From the NCBI RefSeq assembly GCF_000021305.1, contig NC_011772.1:4192001-4256000 (forward strand): a stretch of 64,000 bases of DNA, given 5' to 3'. Position numbers and translations under genes: made by a program. Below are positions 15,954-25,571 of this stretch, one piece after another; position 1 is the first letter of the stretch; the number at the start of each line of letters is the position of its first letter. The notes beneath the pieces are model-generated. The model ran no database searches, had not been told where the DNA came from, and saw only the letters and a list, made by a program, of their open reading frames with translations. The DNA comes from Bacillus cereus G9842 (lineage in GTDB: Bacteria > Bacillota > Bacilli > Bacillales > Bacillaceae_G).

Positions 15954-17785
15954 CAATTAATACCTTCTTTCACTTCTTGCTTTTCTCTTACATATTTAAC
16001 AAGATGTTCTGTAATTTCATACTTTAAAAATGGTGTAATAAGATAAATACCATTAAAATATTTCATCGCTATGTCGATTAATTCTTGCGAAATGCGAATC
16101 CCTTCCTCAATTGCTGCCTCTTTCGTTTCGTGTCCATCCATTCTCTCTCTTATTTCTTCAGGAAGAGTAATACCCGGCACCTCAAAATGAAGAAAATCTG
16201 CATTCCGCTTACTTACTAACGGCATAATTCCAATAAAAATAGGTTGTTCCAAATGCTTTGTCGCTTCATACACTTCTTCAATTAGCGCGATATCGTAAAT
16301 TGGCTGAGTTAAAAAATACTCCGCTCCAGCATCTATTTTTCGTTCCATTCGCTTAACCGCTGCTTTTAAGTGCCTCACGTGAGGATTAAATGCGCCGCCT
16401 ACAGAAAACCTTGTCGCCGGTCCAATTGATTTCCCTAAAATTGAACGTCCATCGTTCATTTCTTTAATCATTTTAATGAGCTCAATAGAGGATAAATCAT
16501 ATACAGAAGTTGCACCGGGAAAATCACCAACGCGCGCTGGATCACCAGTTAAAGCTAACACTTCTTCCATCCCTAACGCCGATAAACCTAACAAATGAGA
16601 TTGTAGTCCAATGACGTTATGATCTCTACACGTTAAATGTGTCAATACTGGGATATCATGCTTGGTTAATAACGCACCCATTGCCATATTCGAGATGCGA
16701 GGCGATGCTAATGAATTATCTGCTAGAGTAATAGCATCTGCTCCCGCTCTTTTTAACGCTCTTGCTCCTTCAAAAAAACGCTGTGTATCTAACGTTTTCG
16801 GTGGATCTAATTCTACTACAACTGTCGTTTGTTTTTTCGCTTTCTCTGCTAGAGTGACGTGAGCCTTCGAACGTTTCTCATGCGTATGAACGACTTTCGG
16901 CCTTTGAATCGTGTCTTTTTCTATTACAGGGGTAATATTCGCAACAGCGTGCTTCATACTTTGAATATGTTCTGGAGTCGTACCACAACAACCACCCAAT
17001 AATCGAATACCTTGCTCAATAAATCTCGGTGTCATCGCTTCAAAATAAGCTGGGCTTCCCTCATATACATAACGTCCCTCCACATAATTCGGGAGACCTG
17101 CATTTGGGTATGCTGATAAATAGCCATTTTGCGGAATCGATATCATTTTGAAAGCTTCCGTCATATGAAGCGGCCCTAGTTGACAATTCAATCCAACAAC
17201 ATTTGCACCGCAATCTATAAGTTGCTTTAATATTTCATTGACATCATTTCCATTTTGAGTCGTACCTGCTTCATGTAACGCTAATTGAGCAACAATTGGA
17301 ATATTCGTTTGCTTACGCAATACTTTAACGGCATGAAGTAATTCAAATTCATCGTAAAAAGTTTCTAATAGTAATCCATCAACCTGTTCTTCTAGTAAAG
17401 CCCCTGCCTGTTCAAGTAGCATAAACTCCCTTTCCATATCAGTCGTTGTAACGGCTCCGATGTGTTTCATACCACCAATTGTTCCTAAAATTGCATTTCT
17501 GTCTGTAACAGATGCTTTCGCCAATTTTACTGCCGCTCTATTAATTTCTGTAACTTGATTTTCTAAACCATACATACGTAATTTCGTCTCATTTGCCCCA
17601 TACGTATTCGTTTGAATTACATCTGCTCCAGCAGCTACATATTGTTTATGAATCGATATAATTAAGTCTGGATCAGATACATTCAATTCTTCAAAGCTAC
17701 TTTGCAAACCATGTGAATGCAATAACGTCCCAACCGCACCATCACCTATTACAATTCCTTTTGATAATAAATCTAGTAATTTCAC
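15953..17785 (-). CDS. yitJ: Bifunctional homocysteine S-methyltransferase / 5,10-methylene-THF reductase (YitJ)
   Basis: 610 residues. Residues 1-290 are a homocysteine methyltransferase barrel with NCQLG and GGCCGTTPEH zinc motifs. Residues 310-600 are a MetF-type FAD barrel (VVVELDPPKT, LTHLTCRDHN, LTGDPARVGD, FLTQPIYD). The enzyme supplies 5-methyl-THF, which the next gene, metH, consumes. It is preceded by a SAM-I riboswitch and attenuator, so transcription falls when SAM is plentiful. Confidence 0.92.
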   Translation of the reverse strand: MKLLDLLSKGIVIGDGAVGTLLHSHGLQSSFEELNVSDPDLIISIHKQYVAAGADVIQTNTYGANETKLRMYGLENQVTEINRAAVKLAKASVTDRNAILGTIGGMKHIGAVTTTDMEREFMLLEQAGALLEEQVDGLLLETFYDEFELLHAVKVLRKQTNIPIVAQLALHEAGTTQNGNDVNEILKQLIDCGANVVGLNCQLGPLHMTEAFKMISIPQNGYLSAYPNAGLPNYVEGRYVYEGSPAYFEAMTPRFIEQGIRLLGGCCGTTPEHIQSMKHAVANITPVIEKDTIQRPKVVHTHEKRSKAHVTLAEKAKKQTTVVVELDPPKTLDTQRFFEGARALKRAGADAITLADNSLASPRISNMAMGALLTKHDIPVLTHLTCRDHNVIGLQSHLLGLSALGMEEVLALTGDPARVGDFPGATSVYDLSSIELIKMIKEMNDGRSILGKSIGPATRFSVGGAFNPHVRHLKAAVKRMERKIDAGAEYFLTQPIYDIALIEEVYEATKHLEQPIFIGIMPLVSKRNADFLHFEVPGITLPEEIRERMDGHETKEAAIEEGIRISQELIDIAMKYFNGIYLITPFLKYEITEHLVKYVREKQEVKEGIN

Positions 17786-17810
17786 GAATCTCCCTCATTT
17801 CTATCAATAT

Positions 17811-17842
17811 AAAAACCCCCTCTTCACTTTGAAGAGGGGGAC
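17811..17842 (-). terminator. Riboswitch-controlled terminator (attenuator) of yitJ-metH
   Basis: CCCCCTCTTCA/TGAAGAGGGGG hairpin followed on the minus strand by TTTTTAT, between the SAM aptamer and yitJ. In S-box leaders SAM binding favours this terminator. Confidence 0.85.
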
Positions 17843-17854
17843 ATAATCGTTCCT

Positions 17855-17966
17855 CCTCTTATTATGCAAAACATTCGTTTTGCAGGTATTAGCACCGTTT
17901 CAAACATTTCGTTTGAAGGTTGCCGGGTTTCACAGGGCCTTTCCCTCCACCGCTCTCAATAAGAGT
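17855..17966 (-). ncRNA. SAM-I (S-box) riboswitch of yitJ-metH
   Basis: On the minus strand CTCTTAT starts P1, followed by GAGCGGTGGAGGGAAAGGCC, CTGTGAAACCCGGCAACC, GGTGCTAATACCTGCA and a closing ATAAGAG. These are the conserved S-box core elements. It lies in the leader of yitJ, with a terminator just downstream. Confidence 0.93.
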
Positions 17967-18041
17967 TGTCTTTATTATTTTATTTATGTAGCTAAAAGGA
18001 AATGCGTTCCCCTTTTAACAATGTTTGTTAATTTTTTAATA

Positions 18042-18070
18042 AATTTAGCATGCACAAAAGTAAAAGTCAA
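18042..18070 (-). promoter_or_regulatory. Promoter of the yitJ-metH leader
   Basis: Minus-strand TTGACT (18070-18065) and TAAATT (18047-18042) with a 17-base spacer, about 70 bases before the aptamer. Confidence 0.55.
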
Positions 18071-18167
18071 TGATACTTGCGGAAAAATAAAAATTATTTA
18101 AAATAAACTTGCAATTCAATTATCTTTTGTTGTAAAGTTAAAAACATAATAAAAATTTCATACGAAC

Positions 18168-18280
18168 ATTCTTATCTAGAGAGGTAGAGGGACTGGCCCT
18201 ATGACGCCTCAGCAACCATTAACAGTTTGTTAATAAGGTGCTAATTCCAGCAAATTGTGAAAGATTTGACAGATGAGAAG
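18168..18280 (+). ncRNA. SAM-I (S-box) riboswitch of metI-metC
   Basis: TTCTTATCT begins P1. GAGAGGTAGAGGGACTGGCC, CTATGACGCCTCAGCAACC and AAGGTGCTAATTCCAGCA follow, and AGATGAGAAG closes P1. All conserved S-box core segments are present in order, and a terminator hairpin follows. Confidence 0.93.
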
Positions 18281-18300
18281 AAGACTCTATTCAAACCGAA

Positions 18301-18328
18301 AGCCTTCTTCTTAGAAGGCTTTTTTTAT
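18301..18328 (+). terminator. Riboswitch-controlled terminator of metI-metC
   Basis: AGCCTTCT-TCTT-AGAAGGCT hairpin plus a T7 run, between the aptamer and metI. Confidence 0.9.
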
Positions 18329-18373
18329 TTTATATTCACTTAATGTTTCAATTTAAAAAGGAGGAATTTTCAC

Positions 18374-19486
18374 ATGTCAACAATCGAAACGAAACTAGCA
18401 CAAATCGGAAATCGCAGTGAAACTACAACAGGAACGGTTAATCCACCGGTTTATTTCTCAACCGCTTATCGTCACGAAGGAATTGGTAAATCTACTGGCT
18501 TTGACTATTCACGAACTGGCAATCCAACTCGCGGTCTTTTAGAACAGGCGATCGCAGACTTAGAATATGGCGAACAAGGTTATGCCTGTAGTTCAGGGAT
18601 GGCGGCTGTTCTCCTCGTCCTTTCTCTATTCCACTCTGGAGACGAACTTATTGTATCTGAAGATTTATACGGAGGAACGTATCGATTATTTTCTGAGCAC
18701 GAAAAAAAGTGGAATGTTCGATGTAGATACGTAAATACACAATCTATTAAACAAATTGAGCAAGCTATCACAACTGAAACGAAGGCTATTTTCATAGAAA
18801 CTCCAACTAATCCATTAATGCAAGTTACTGATATTGCTGCTGTCGCAACTGTAGCGAAAAGGCACGGACTACTTCTTATTGTAGACAACACATTCTACAC
18901 ACCTTATATACAGCAACCATTAACAGAAGGTGCTGACATTGTACTCCATAGCGCAACGAAATATTTAGGGGGACATAACGATGTACTAAGCGGACTTGTC
19001 GTTGCAAAAGGAATGGAACTTTGCGAGGAAATCGCTCATTATCATAATGCATCAGGCGCGGTTTTAAGCCCATTTGACTCATGGTTATTAATTCGCGGTA
19101 TGAAAACGTTAGCGCTTCGCATGAGACAACATGAAGAAAATGCGAAAGCAGTTGTTGCATATTTAAATGATGAAAACGGGGTGACAGATGTATTTTATCC
19201 AGGAAGAGGCGGCATGATTTCATTCCGCCTTAAAGATGAAGCTTGGATTAATCCATTCTTACAATCTTTATCCTTAATTACATTTGCAGAAAGTCTTGGT
19301 GGTGTAGAAAGTTTAATGACTTATCCAGCAACGCAAACACATGCTGATATTCCTGAAGATATTAGAACAGCAAACGGTGTATGCAATCGTCTTCTTCGAT
19401 TCTCCGTTGGCATTGAAAATAGTAACGATTTAATTCAAGACTTAAAGCAAGCCATTAAACTCGTAAAAGAAGGTGTAAAAATATGA
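18374..19486 (+). CDS. metI: Cystathionine gamma-synthase / O-acylhomoserine thiolyase MetI
   Basis: 370 residues, a PLP enzyme of the Cys/Met metabolism family. The PLP lysine is in HSATKYLGGHNDV (about residue 195), with YSRTGNPTR near the N-terminus and the phosphate-binding CSSGMAAV. It joins an acyl-homoserine to cysteine (or sulfide) in methionine synthesis. ATG 18374 follows AAAGGAGGA. The stop overlaps the metC start by four bases (ATGA). This is the metI-metC operon of Bacillus, under the SAM riboswitch. Confidence 0.92.
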   Translation: MSTIETKLAQIGNRSETTTGTVNPPVYFSTAYRHEGIGKSTGFDYSRTGNPTRGLLEQAIADLEYGEQGYACSSGMAAVLLVLSLFHSGDELIVSEDLYGGTYRLFSEHEKKWNVRCRYVNTQSIKQIEQAITTETKAIFIETPTNPLMQVTDIAAVATVAKRHGLLLIVDNTFYTPYIQQPLTEGADIVLHSATKYLGGHNDVLSGLVVAKGMELCEEIAHYHNASGAVLSPFDSWLLIRGMKTLALRMRQHEENAKAVVAYLNDENGVTDVFYPGRGGMISFRLKDEAWINPFLQSLSLITFAESLGGVESLMTYPATQTHADIPEDIRTANGVCNRLLRFSVGIENSNDLIQDLKQAIKLVKEGVKI

Positions 19487-20646
19487 GCTATTCTATAGAT
19501 ACACTCTTACTACACAACCAATATAAACATGACTCACAAACGGGCGCTGTGAACGTTCCCATTTATAACACATCAACTTTTCACCAGTTTGATGTAGATA
19601 CGTTCGGAAAATATGACTATAGCAGGTCAGGAAATCCAACTCGTGAAGCTCTTGAAGATATCATTGCTTTATTAGAAGGTGGAACAAAGGGATTCGCCTT
19701 TGCATCAGGCATTGCAGCGATTTCCACTGCATTCCTCCTTCTTTCACAAGGTGATCACGTACTCATTTCAGAAGATGTATACGGAGGCACTTACAGAGTG
19801 ATAACTGAGGTACTCTCCCGTTACGGTGTTTCACATACATTTGTTGATATGACCAATTTAGAAGAAATAAAACAAAACATTAAACCAAATACAAAGCTCT
19901 TTTATGTAGAAACACCTTCTAACCCACTTTTAAAAGTGACAGATATCCGCGAAGTTTCTAAACTTGCAAAATCTATTGGCGCTCTTACTTTTGTTGATAA
20001 TACTTTTTTGACACCACTATTCCAGAAACCACTTGAACTTGGAGCTGATGTCGTTCTTCATAGTGCTACAAAATTTATTGCTGGTCATAGTGATGTTACT
20101 GCCGGATTAGCAGTAGTAAAAGATGCAGAACTCGCTCAAAAGCTTGGATTTTTACAAAATGCATTCGGTGCTATTTTAGGGCCTCAAGATTGTTCTCTCG
20201 TACTTCGTGGCCTAAAAACATTGCATGTACGCCTCGAGCATTCAGCTAAAAATGCCAATAAAATTGCACATTATTTACAAGAGCACACTAAAGTACAAAA
20301 TGTCTATTATCCTGGATTACAAACGCATCTCGGATTTGATATTCAACAATCTCAAGCAACATCAGCTGGAGCGGTCTTATCGTTTACTTTGCAGTCAGAA
20401 GATGCACTCCGCCAATTTTTGTCAAAAGTAAAATTACCCGTTTTTGCAGTTAGTTTAGGAGCGGTAGAGTCAATTCTTTCTTACCCAGCAAAAATGTCAC
20501 ATGCAGCACTGTCGCAAGAAGCTCGTGATGAAAGAGGGATCTCTAATTCATTACTTCGGTTATCAGTTGGCCTTGAAAATGTTGACGATTTAATATCCGA
20601 TTTTGAAAATGCCCTTTCTTATGTAGAAGAACCTGTAAATGTATAG
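19483..20646 (+). CDS. metC: Cystathionine beta-lyase MetC
   Basis: 387 residues, paralogous to MetI. YDYSRSGNPTREALE, FASGIAAIST and the PLP lysine in HSATKFIAGHSDV identify the family. Position as second gene after metI and overall similarity to Bacillus MetC support cleavage of cystathionine to homocysteine, the substrate of metH/yitJ across the divergent promoters. Its ribosome site lies within the end of metI. Confidence 0.92.
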   Translation: MSYSIDTLLLHNQYKHDSQTGAVNVPIYNTSTFHQFDVDTFGKYDYSRSGNPTREALEDIIALLEGGTKGFAFASGIAAISTAFLLLSQGDHVLISEDVYGGTYRVITEVLSRYGVSHTFVDMTNLEEIKQNIKPNTKLFYVETPSNPLLKVTDIREVSKLAKSIGALTFVDNTFLTPLFQKPLELGADVVLHSATKFIAGHSDVTAGLAVVKDAELAQKLGFLQNAFGAILGPQDCSLVLRGLKTLHVRLEHSAKNANKIAHYLQEHTKVQNVYYPGLQTHLGFDIQQSQATSAGAVLSFTLQSEDALRQFLSKVKLPVFAVSLGAVESILSYPAKMSHAALSQEARDERGISNSLLRLSVGLENVDDLISDFENALSYVEEPVNV

Positions 20647-20656
20647 AATGAATAGA

Positions 20657-20688
20657 AGATATGAAATTAAGTTTTCATATCTTTTTTT
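20657..20688 (+). terminator. Terminator of metI-metC
   Basis: AGATATGAAA/TTTCATATCT hairpin with a run of T. Confidence 0.85.
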
Positions 20689-20812
20689 ATGCTGTCTACC
20701 ACACTCGTTTTAGTGCTTTTCTGTCTATATAGTTCATTAAAAAATAAAATTTTTATCTATTTCCAAGTAATGGATTAATTGATATATTAAGAAATAAAAA
20801 GGAGCAAAAATA

Positions 20813-21325
20813 ATGGATACTTGTACAGATATTTTAATCGTTATCGATTTACAAAATGGAGTATGTTATAGCGGAGAGCATTTATTTGATTTACAGAACT
20901 TACTAACAAAAGTAAATCAAAGAATTTCTTCATACAGAAAATTAAATAAACCAATCCTTTTTGTTCAATATTGTGATGATGATTTAGTACCCGAGAAAGA
21001 AAATTGGGCTATTCATACCGATCTAGATGTTCAAGAACAAGATTTTTTTGTAAGAAAAACACATGCAAATTCATTTTATAAAACAAACTTAAAAGAAATT
21101 TTAGATCAATTATCTGTAAAGCGCATTGAATTTTGTGGTGCCCAAACAGAGTACTGTATGGATGCTACGATTAAGTTTGCCCACGGACTGGGATACGAAA
21201 ACTTTATGGCACAGAAAACAACCTCTACGTTGAAGAATCCTTTTATGTCCGCAAAAGAGACGATTGATTTTTACGAGAACATATGGAATCACAGGTTTTT
21301 AACGTTGCTAAAAGATGAATTTTAG
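20813..21325 (+). CDS. Isochorismatase-family cysteine hydrolase
   Basis: 170 residues, ATG 20813 after AAAGGAG. The catalytic Asp is in LIVIDLQNGV and the Cys in GAQTEYCMDATIKFAHGLGY, the hallmark of nicotinamidase/isochorismatase-like hydrolases. The active-site Lys is probably the one in VRKTHANSFY. The true substrate of this branch (amide or N-carbamoyl compound) is not evident. It stands alone, with a terminator after it. Confidence 0.85.
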   Translation: MDTCTDILIVIDLQNGVCYSGEHLFDLQNLLTKVNQRISSYRKLNKPILFVQYCDDDLVPEKENWAIHTDLDVQEQDFFVRKTHANSFYKTNLKEILDQLSVKRIEFCGAQTEYCMDATIKFAHGLGYENFMAQKTTSTLKNPFMSAKETIDFYENIWNHRFLTLLKDEF

Positions 21326-21394
21326 AATAAATGACTAATGACTTGATTATCCTAAGATTTATCAGCTGTAATCAAATATTTCGTTATCATCATA

Positions 21395-21427
21395 AAGAAG
21401 CGAATTACATTCAGCTTCTTTTCTTTT
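21395..21427 (+). terminator. Terminator after the isochorismatase-like gene
   Basis: AAGAAGC/GCTTCTT stem with TTCTTTT following. The remaining bases of the 21326-21758 gap are AT-rich with no gene that I can see. Confidence 0.65.
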
Positions 21428-21724
21428 AAACTGTTTTATATTCTATATATATCATTACAATTCCTTTGTCATATTATTTTAAAAATTTTGTATATTCATT
21501 TGAAAGAATAAGAAAATCATGATAAAATTGTGTTACAAATATATCTATATCTTTCAATTTTTAAAACGCATCGAAATTTTCACCCAAAAATTTTATTTTA
21601 CAAAAACGTGCTAATTTACCTATTTTATTTACATCAGGGTCTCTTTTCTTACAATTTCTTTACTTTAGGACTTTTTTTCTGCAACAACTATTTTCTTTTC
21701 TTTAAATTTTTGGTATGTATAGTA

Positions 21725-21733
21725 TGGTATAAT
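21725..21733 (+). promoter_or_regulatory. Extended -10 promoter of the ArsR regulator
   Basis: TGG followed by TATAAT, about 25 bases before the ribosome site. No good -35 box, which fits an extended -10 promoter. Confidence 0.5.
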
Positions 21734-21758
21734 AGCTCACACGGAGGTGGAAAAGAAC

Positions 21759-22049
21759 ATGTTAGAAACCTTTCAAAAAGAATTAGAACTATATGAAAGT
21801 AATGCAGAATTATTAAAAGTACTAGCTCATCCTGTTCGTTTATGTATCGTAAAAGGATTAATTGAGCGCGGTCCAAGCAACGTTTCTACAATGTATACTG
21901 GCTTAAACATGCCACAATCTACAATTTCACAGCATTTAGCAAAATTAAAAAGCGCTAAAATCGTTTCTAGTGAAAGAAAAGGATTAGAAATTTATTACAA
22001 AGTAGAGAACGAAACAATAATTCAACTCGTTCGCGTATTATTAGGTTAG
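21759..22049 (+). CDS. ArsR-family transcriptional regulator (PagR/CzrA-like)
   Basis: 96 residues from ATG 21759, with GGAGG 11 bases upstream. A single winged helix: AELLKVLAHPVRLCIVKGLI, the recognition helix MPQSTISQHLAKLKS and the wing ERKGLEIYYKVEN. It lacks the CVC metal site of ArsR/CadC. Sequence and size resemble PagR-type and metal-responsive small repressors. Its ligand and targets are unknown; it may repress its own promoter. Confidence 0.85.
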   Translation: MLETFQKELELYESNAELLKVLAHPVRLCIVKGLIERGPSNVSTMYTGLNMPQSTISQHLAKLKSAKIVSSERKGLEIYYKVENETIIQLVRVLLG

Positions 22050-22154
22050 GGACTAATAATCGAAGAAAAAGAACGTATTCTATATTTTTCATCTCATATC
22101 TTTAATATAAATATATATCATGAGAGGAAATATATAATACTACATAAGTCGTAT

Positions 22155-22195
22155 TAAAAAACAAGACACAGTATATACTGTGTCTTGTTTTTTTA
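22155..22195. terminator. Bidirectional terminator
   Basis: AAAAAACAAGACACAGTATATACTGTGTCTTGTTTTTTT, a near-perfect palindrome between convergent genes; it reaches the stop codon of the methyltransferase gene. Confidence 0.9.
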
Positions 22196-23305
22196 TATTG
22201 TTACATACTGCTCCAAATGCAAATGTTGCATATCTTTTGTATGTATAACAACATCAAACGCACTCCCTACTCCTCCATTCAAAATCATAGAACGAACTGC
22301 TCGATTTTTTTTTTGCGTTTCAGAAAAAGGATTCGTATCTTGATGGCTCGTAAGCTGTTCTAATATTCCTGCAGCTAACAAGAACTCAGATTGTTTCTTA
22401 TGCCATACTGCACTCATTCCCTGCAGACTAAACATCTCAGTTAGCTCGTCCCAATGAATATGAGTAGTAAGATCCATTTCACCTGGATACGCTAGTGGGT
22501 TTCGTATTAGCTTATGCTGATAATACCCTCGCAAACTTCCTTCACGGTGTGCTGGATGCATCCATTCTTCTTTTGTGTATCCGTAATCAACTGTAATACA
22601 TATACCTTTTTGAAACCATTTCGCAATTTCTTTTATATACTCCTCCATCACAATTGGTACTTCAAAACGTTGCCCTTCAGCAATATGAATATTATATTTC
22701 AATAAATATCGACCAATTCTTTTATCTAACGGCCTACATACTTCTGAAAGGTTTCCTTCCTCTGTATATGTAATACGTACTTCATACAACATACCATTTC
22801 TTTTCTCAATTATTTCAACAGGAAATGCATCAAACAACTCATTCGAAAAAAGAATTCCCTCGAAAGAATCTCCCATTTCACTATAGGAGGTATAGTACGA
22901 TACATTAGAAAATGAGCCAAGTTGCTCCTGCTGTAATTTCCTATGAAAAGGGCTCACTTCAATCATTGAATAGTTTAAATCAATAAAGGTTTTTGGAGAT
23001 AATTGCTTCCATTCTTGTAAAACATCATAGGCAAACTTTCCAGTTCCCCCACCAACCTCACAAATATTCGAAGCAACTTCACCATTTTCAACAAGACGAA
23101 TAAAAAGTTTAGCAAAAGTTTTTGCAAAAACAGAGGATACATTGCTACTTGTAAAAAAATCCCCTTTTCTTCCAATCTTTTCACGTTCTTTCATATAATA
23201 TCCATGACCTTCTGTATACAATACAAGGTTCATATACGTACTATATGAAATTGAATAATCCTTTTCTTTCCCCATCCATTCTCTTAAAATGAGCTCCATT
23301 CCCAT
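22193..23305 (-). CDS. MidA-family SAM-dependent methyltransferase (DUF185)
   Basis: 370 residues. The N-terminal YTEGHGYYMKEREKIGRKGD then FFTSSNVSSVF, the SAM-binding ICEVGGGTGKFAYDVL, and ILFSNELFDAFPVE and TVDYGYTKEEWM all follow the COG1565/MidA pattern. Eukaryotic MidA (NDUFAF7) methylates a complex I arginine; the bacterial target is unknown. ATG 23305 follows GGAG. It lies ten bases after the YqgX-like hydrolase gene, probably in one operon. Confidence 0.85.
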   Translation of the reverse strand: MGMELILREWMGKEKDYSISYSTYMNLVLYTEGHGYYMKEREKIGRKGDFFTSSNVSSVFAKTFAKLFIRLVENGEVASNICEVGGGTGKFAYDVLQEWKQLSPKTFIDLNYSMIEVSPFHRKLQQEQLGSFSNVSYYTSYSEMGDSFEGILFSNELFDAFPVEIIEKRNGMLYEVRITYTEEGNLSEVCRPLDKRIGRYLLKYNIHIAEGQRFEVPIVMEEYIKEIAKWFQKGICITVDYGYTKEEWMHPAHREGSLRGYYQHKLIRNPLAYPGEMDLTTHIHWDELTEMFSLQGMSAVWHKKQSEFLLAAGILEQLTSHQDTNPFSETQKKNRAVRSMILNGGVGSAFDVVIHTKDMQHLHLEQYVTI

Positions 23306-23314
23306 AATGACTCC

Positions 23315-23944
23315 TTATTGTAAAAACGGATTATTTTCTTTTTCAAAGCCAATGCTTGTTTCTGGACCATGTCCACATAACACCGCTGTTTCATCTGGTA
23401 ATACAAATAATTTCTCTTCAATACTTCCAATTAATTCAGCAAAACTTCCACCAGGCAAATCTGTTCTTCCAATGCTCATTTGGAACAATACATCTCCTGA
23501 GAATACAGCATTCGCCTCTTTACTATAATAAGAAATACTTCCTGGAGAATGTCCCGGCGTCTCAAAAATTTCAAAATTAAATGATCCAATTGTTAATGTA
23601 CCTTCTGCATCAATAATATGATCCGCTGGTTTTGCTGTAATACTGCGGTTCATCATAAAAATTTGAGAGCCGTTTACAGTTGCATCTCCTAACCAATCTG
23701 CTTCTTCTTTATGTACGTATACAGGAATATAAAAAGCGTCTCTTACCGCATCAACAGCACCGATATGATCAAAGTGAGCATGTGTTAATAAAACCGCCAA
23801 TGGTTTTAATTGTTCTTCTTGTAAATATGTAACGAGCTTTTCACCTTCATGACCAGGGTCAAAGATAATGCACTCTTTTTGATCGTTCATTAAAATATAA
23901 GCATTGGTTTGCAATGGGCCTAACGGCATTTGTATCCATTTCAT
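23315..23944 (-). CDS. yqgX: MBL-fold metallohydrolase YqgX
   Basis: 209 residues of the glyoxalase II-like branch. The metal-binding THAHFDHIG, the second histidine in ETPGHSPGS, GDVLF and the final CGHGPETS supply the metal ligands. YqgX of B. subtilis is reported to act in methylglyoxal detoxification as a glyoxalase-type hydrolase. It occupies the same map position here. ATG 23944 follows GGAGGAG. Confidence 0.85.
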   Translation of the reverse strand: MKWIQMPLGPLQTNAYILMNDQKECIIFDPGHEGEKLVTYLQEEQLKPLAVLLTHAHFDHIGAVDAVRDAFYIPVYVHKEEADWLGDATVNGSQIFMMNRSITAKPADHIIDAEGTLTIGSFNFEIFETPGHSPGSISYYSKEANAVFSGDVLFQMSIGRTDLPGGSFAELIGSIEEKLFVLPDETAVLCGHGPETSIGFEKENNPFLQ

Positions 23945-24113
23945 ATGAAATCTCCTCCAGTTATTAAACTTACTTTTAATGATACAACATTTCTTTCTCT
24001 GAGGAAAAGAAAGGATGCTATCTCGACAATCATTTTTAAAACATGTACAATATAAAAGAGTAAATATTCCAAAAACTCATAATAAGAAATGGGTAGACAG
24101 AGGAGGATATTGT

Positions 24114-24287
24114 ATGGGCCTTGTTATTATTTTTACACTTGTCACTCTGTTAGCTGTATTTGCTACGCTTAGAACACTTCGTGAAAAAAACTTTTTCGCG
24201 AGCGGCTTTGCAATTGCAACTGTACTCGTTTTCGGATGGTTTACGATCATGACTGTTCTATATAACGGGTATCCACCAGCAGCTTAA
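24114..24287 (+). CDS. yqgW: DUF2759 small membrane protein (YqgW-like)
   Basis: 57 residues from ATG 24114 after GAGGAGG. Two membrane spans (residues 3-18 and 30-50) are linked by RTLREKNFFASG. Length, position next to yqgX and the LATLRTLREKN-like loop match Bacillus DUF2759. Function unknown. Divergent from yqgX; a terminator follows. Confidence 0.75.
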   Translation: MGLVIIFTLVTLLAVFATLRTLREKNFFASGFAIATVLVFGWFTIMTVLYNGYPPAA

Positions 24288-24323
24288 TTCGTTTACACTT
24301 TATTCTTCATCGAGATTTCACAC

Positions 24324-24354
24324 AAAAAGAGGAAGGGTTCCCCCTTCCTCTTTT
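24324..24354. terminator. Bidirectional terminator
   Basis: AAAAAGAGGAAGGG/CCCTTCCTCTTTT around TTCC, between yqgW and glcK, which converge. Confidence 0.9.
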
Positions 24355-24367
24355 CATATTTCACATC

Positions 24368-25351
24368 TTATATCATCTTCGCTTCGTATTTGTGCTTTTT
24401 TACAAGCCAAGCTCCTCCGATAACACCTGCATCATTACCAAGTGTTGCAATAGCTAACTTCGTGCTCTTTACAGCACGTGAGAAAGCGTATTGCTCGAAA
24501 TAGCGTTGAATTGGTTCTAATAGCGCATCTCCAGCTTTAGACACGCCTCCACCAATAACAATTTTCTCTGGGTTCAACGTACTAGAAAGGTTCGCTACAG
24601 CTAATCCTAAATAAGAAGCTACTTTTTCTACTACTTCGCCTGCTAATTCATCACCTTGTCCAAGTGCTTCAAAGACATCTTTTGATGTAATACGTCCTTC
24701 TTCAGCTAACATAGAACGCAACATGCTTTCTTTATTAGTCTCTTGTATTTTTTGCATAGCAACACGTACAATACCTGTTGCAGATGCTACTGTTTCTAAG
24801 CAACCAGACTTCCCGCAATTACATGGGAAAGCATTTTCTGTAACTACTGTAATATGTCCAATCTCACCAGCAGCACCACTCACGCCGTGTACAATCTCAC
24901 CATTGGCGATTACACCACCACCAACGCCCGTACCAAGTGTCATGCAGATTAAATCTTTTGCACCTTCACCAGCACCTTTCCACATTTCACCAAGCGCTGC
25001 TAAGTTTGCATCATTATCAATAACAACAGGTAATCCTGTTTCTACTTCTAATAAATCTTTTAGCGGATAGTTTTTCCACCCTAAATTAACCGCTTCATAA
25101 ATCATTCCAGATGCCACATGTACAGGGCCAGGAGCTCCCATACCAATACCAATTAACTTGCTCTTCAATTCGCCTAATTCTTCTAGCTTTTTATCAATTG
25201 CTTTCGCAACATCAAGTGTAATATGTTTTCCTTGCTCACCTGTATTCGTAGGGATTTCCCACTTATGTAAAATTTCACCGTATACATTAATAAATGCTAA
25301 TTTAATCGTTGTACCACCAAGGTCAACACCAACTAACCATTTCTCTTCCAT
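24368..25351 (-). CDS. glcK: Glucokinase GlcK (ROK family)
   Basis: 327 residues. [14 protein letters not shown] binds ATP phosphate, [11 protein letters not shown] holds the catalytic Asp, GTGVGGGVI follows, and the ROK zinc site is [10 protein letters not shown]. It phosphorylates glucose entering outside the PTS. yqgQ lies 19 bases upstream on the same strand and the pair keeps the B. subtilis yqgQ-glcK order. Confidence 0.93.
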   Translation of the reverse strand: MEEKWLVGVDLGGTTIKLAFINVYGEILHKWEIPTNTGEQGKHITLDVAKAIDKKLEELGELKSKLIGIGMGAPGPVHVASGMIYEAVNLGWKNYPLKDLLEVETGLPVVIDNDANLAALGEMWKGAGEGAKDLICMTLGTGVGGGVIANGEIVHGVSGAAGEIGHITVVTENAFPCNCGKSGCLETVASATGIVRVAMQKIQETNKESMLRSMLAEEGRITSKDVFEALGQGDELAGEVVEKVASYLGLAVANLSSTLNPEKIVIGGGVSKAGDALLEPIQRYFEQYAFSRAVKSTKLAIATLGNDAGVIGGAWLVKKHKYEAKMI

Positions 25352-25370
25352 GTTGCTTACCTACCTTTAT

Positions 25371-25571
25371 CTAATTCTTATTTAGCTCTTTTTGAATTTC
25401 TTGCTTCAATAAAAATAAAGCTGTTTGATAGTCTTGTGGATCGATTAGCTGTGATTGATTTAATTCACGCAATTCATCTTGCATTAATTGTAAATCTGCA
25501 ATTCGATCTCCCGTATAAATAATCGTACCAAATTTCTTTAGCAATTGCTGAATATCATAAATAGATACCAT
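25371..25571 (-). CDS. yqgQ: YqgQ family protein (DUF910)
   Basis: 66 residues, ATG 25571 after GAGGGTG. Highly helical and acidic: IYDIQQLLKKFGTIIYTGDR and LQLMQDELRELNQSQLI. Matches the short YqgQ family conserved beside glcK in Bacillales. Function unknown; presumably cotranscribed with glcK. Confidence 0.85.
   Translation of the reverse strand: MVSIYDIQQLLKKFGTIIYTGDRIADLQLMQDELRELNQSQLIDPQDYQTALFLLKQEIQKELNKN

Noticed and set aside
21530..21796. An 88-codon plus-strand frame before the ArsR regulator
   Set aside because: Phe/Tyr/Leu-rich translation of AT-rich DNA that contains the regulator's promoter; no ribosome site.
24723..25070. A 115-codon plus-strand frame opposite glcK
   Set aside because: Antisense shadow of a well-conserved ROK kinase; no start signal.
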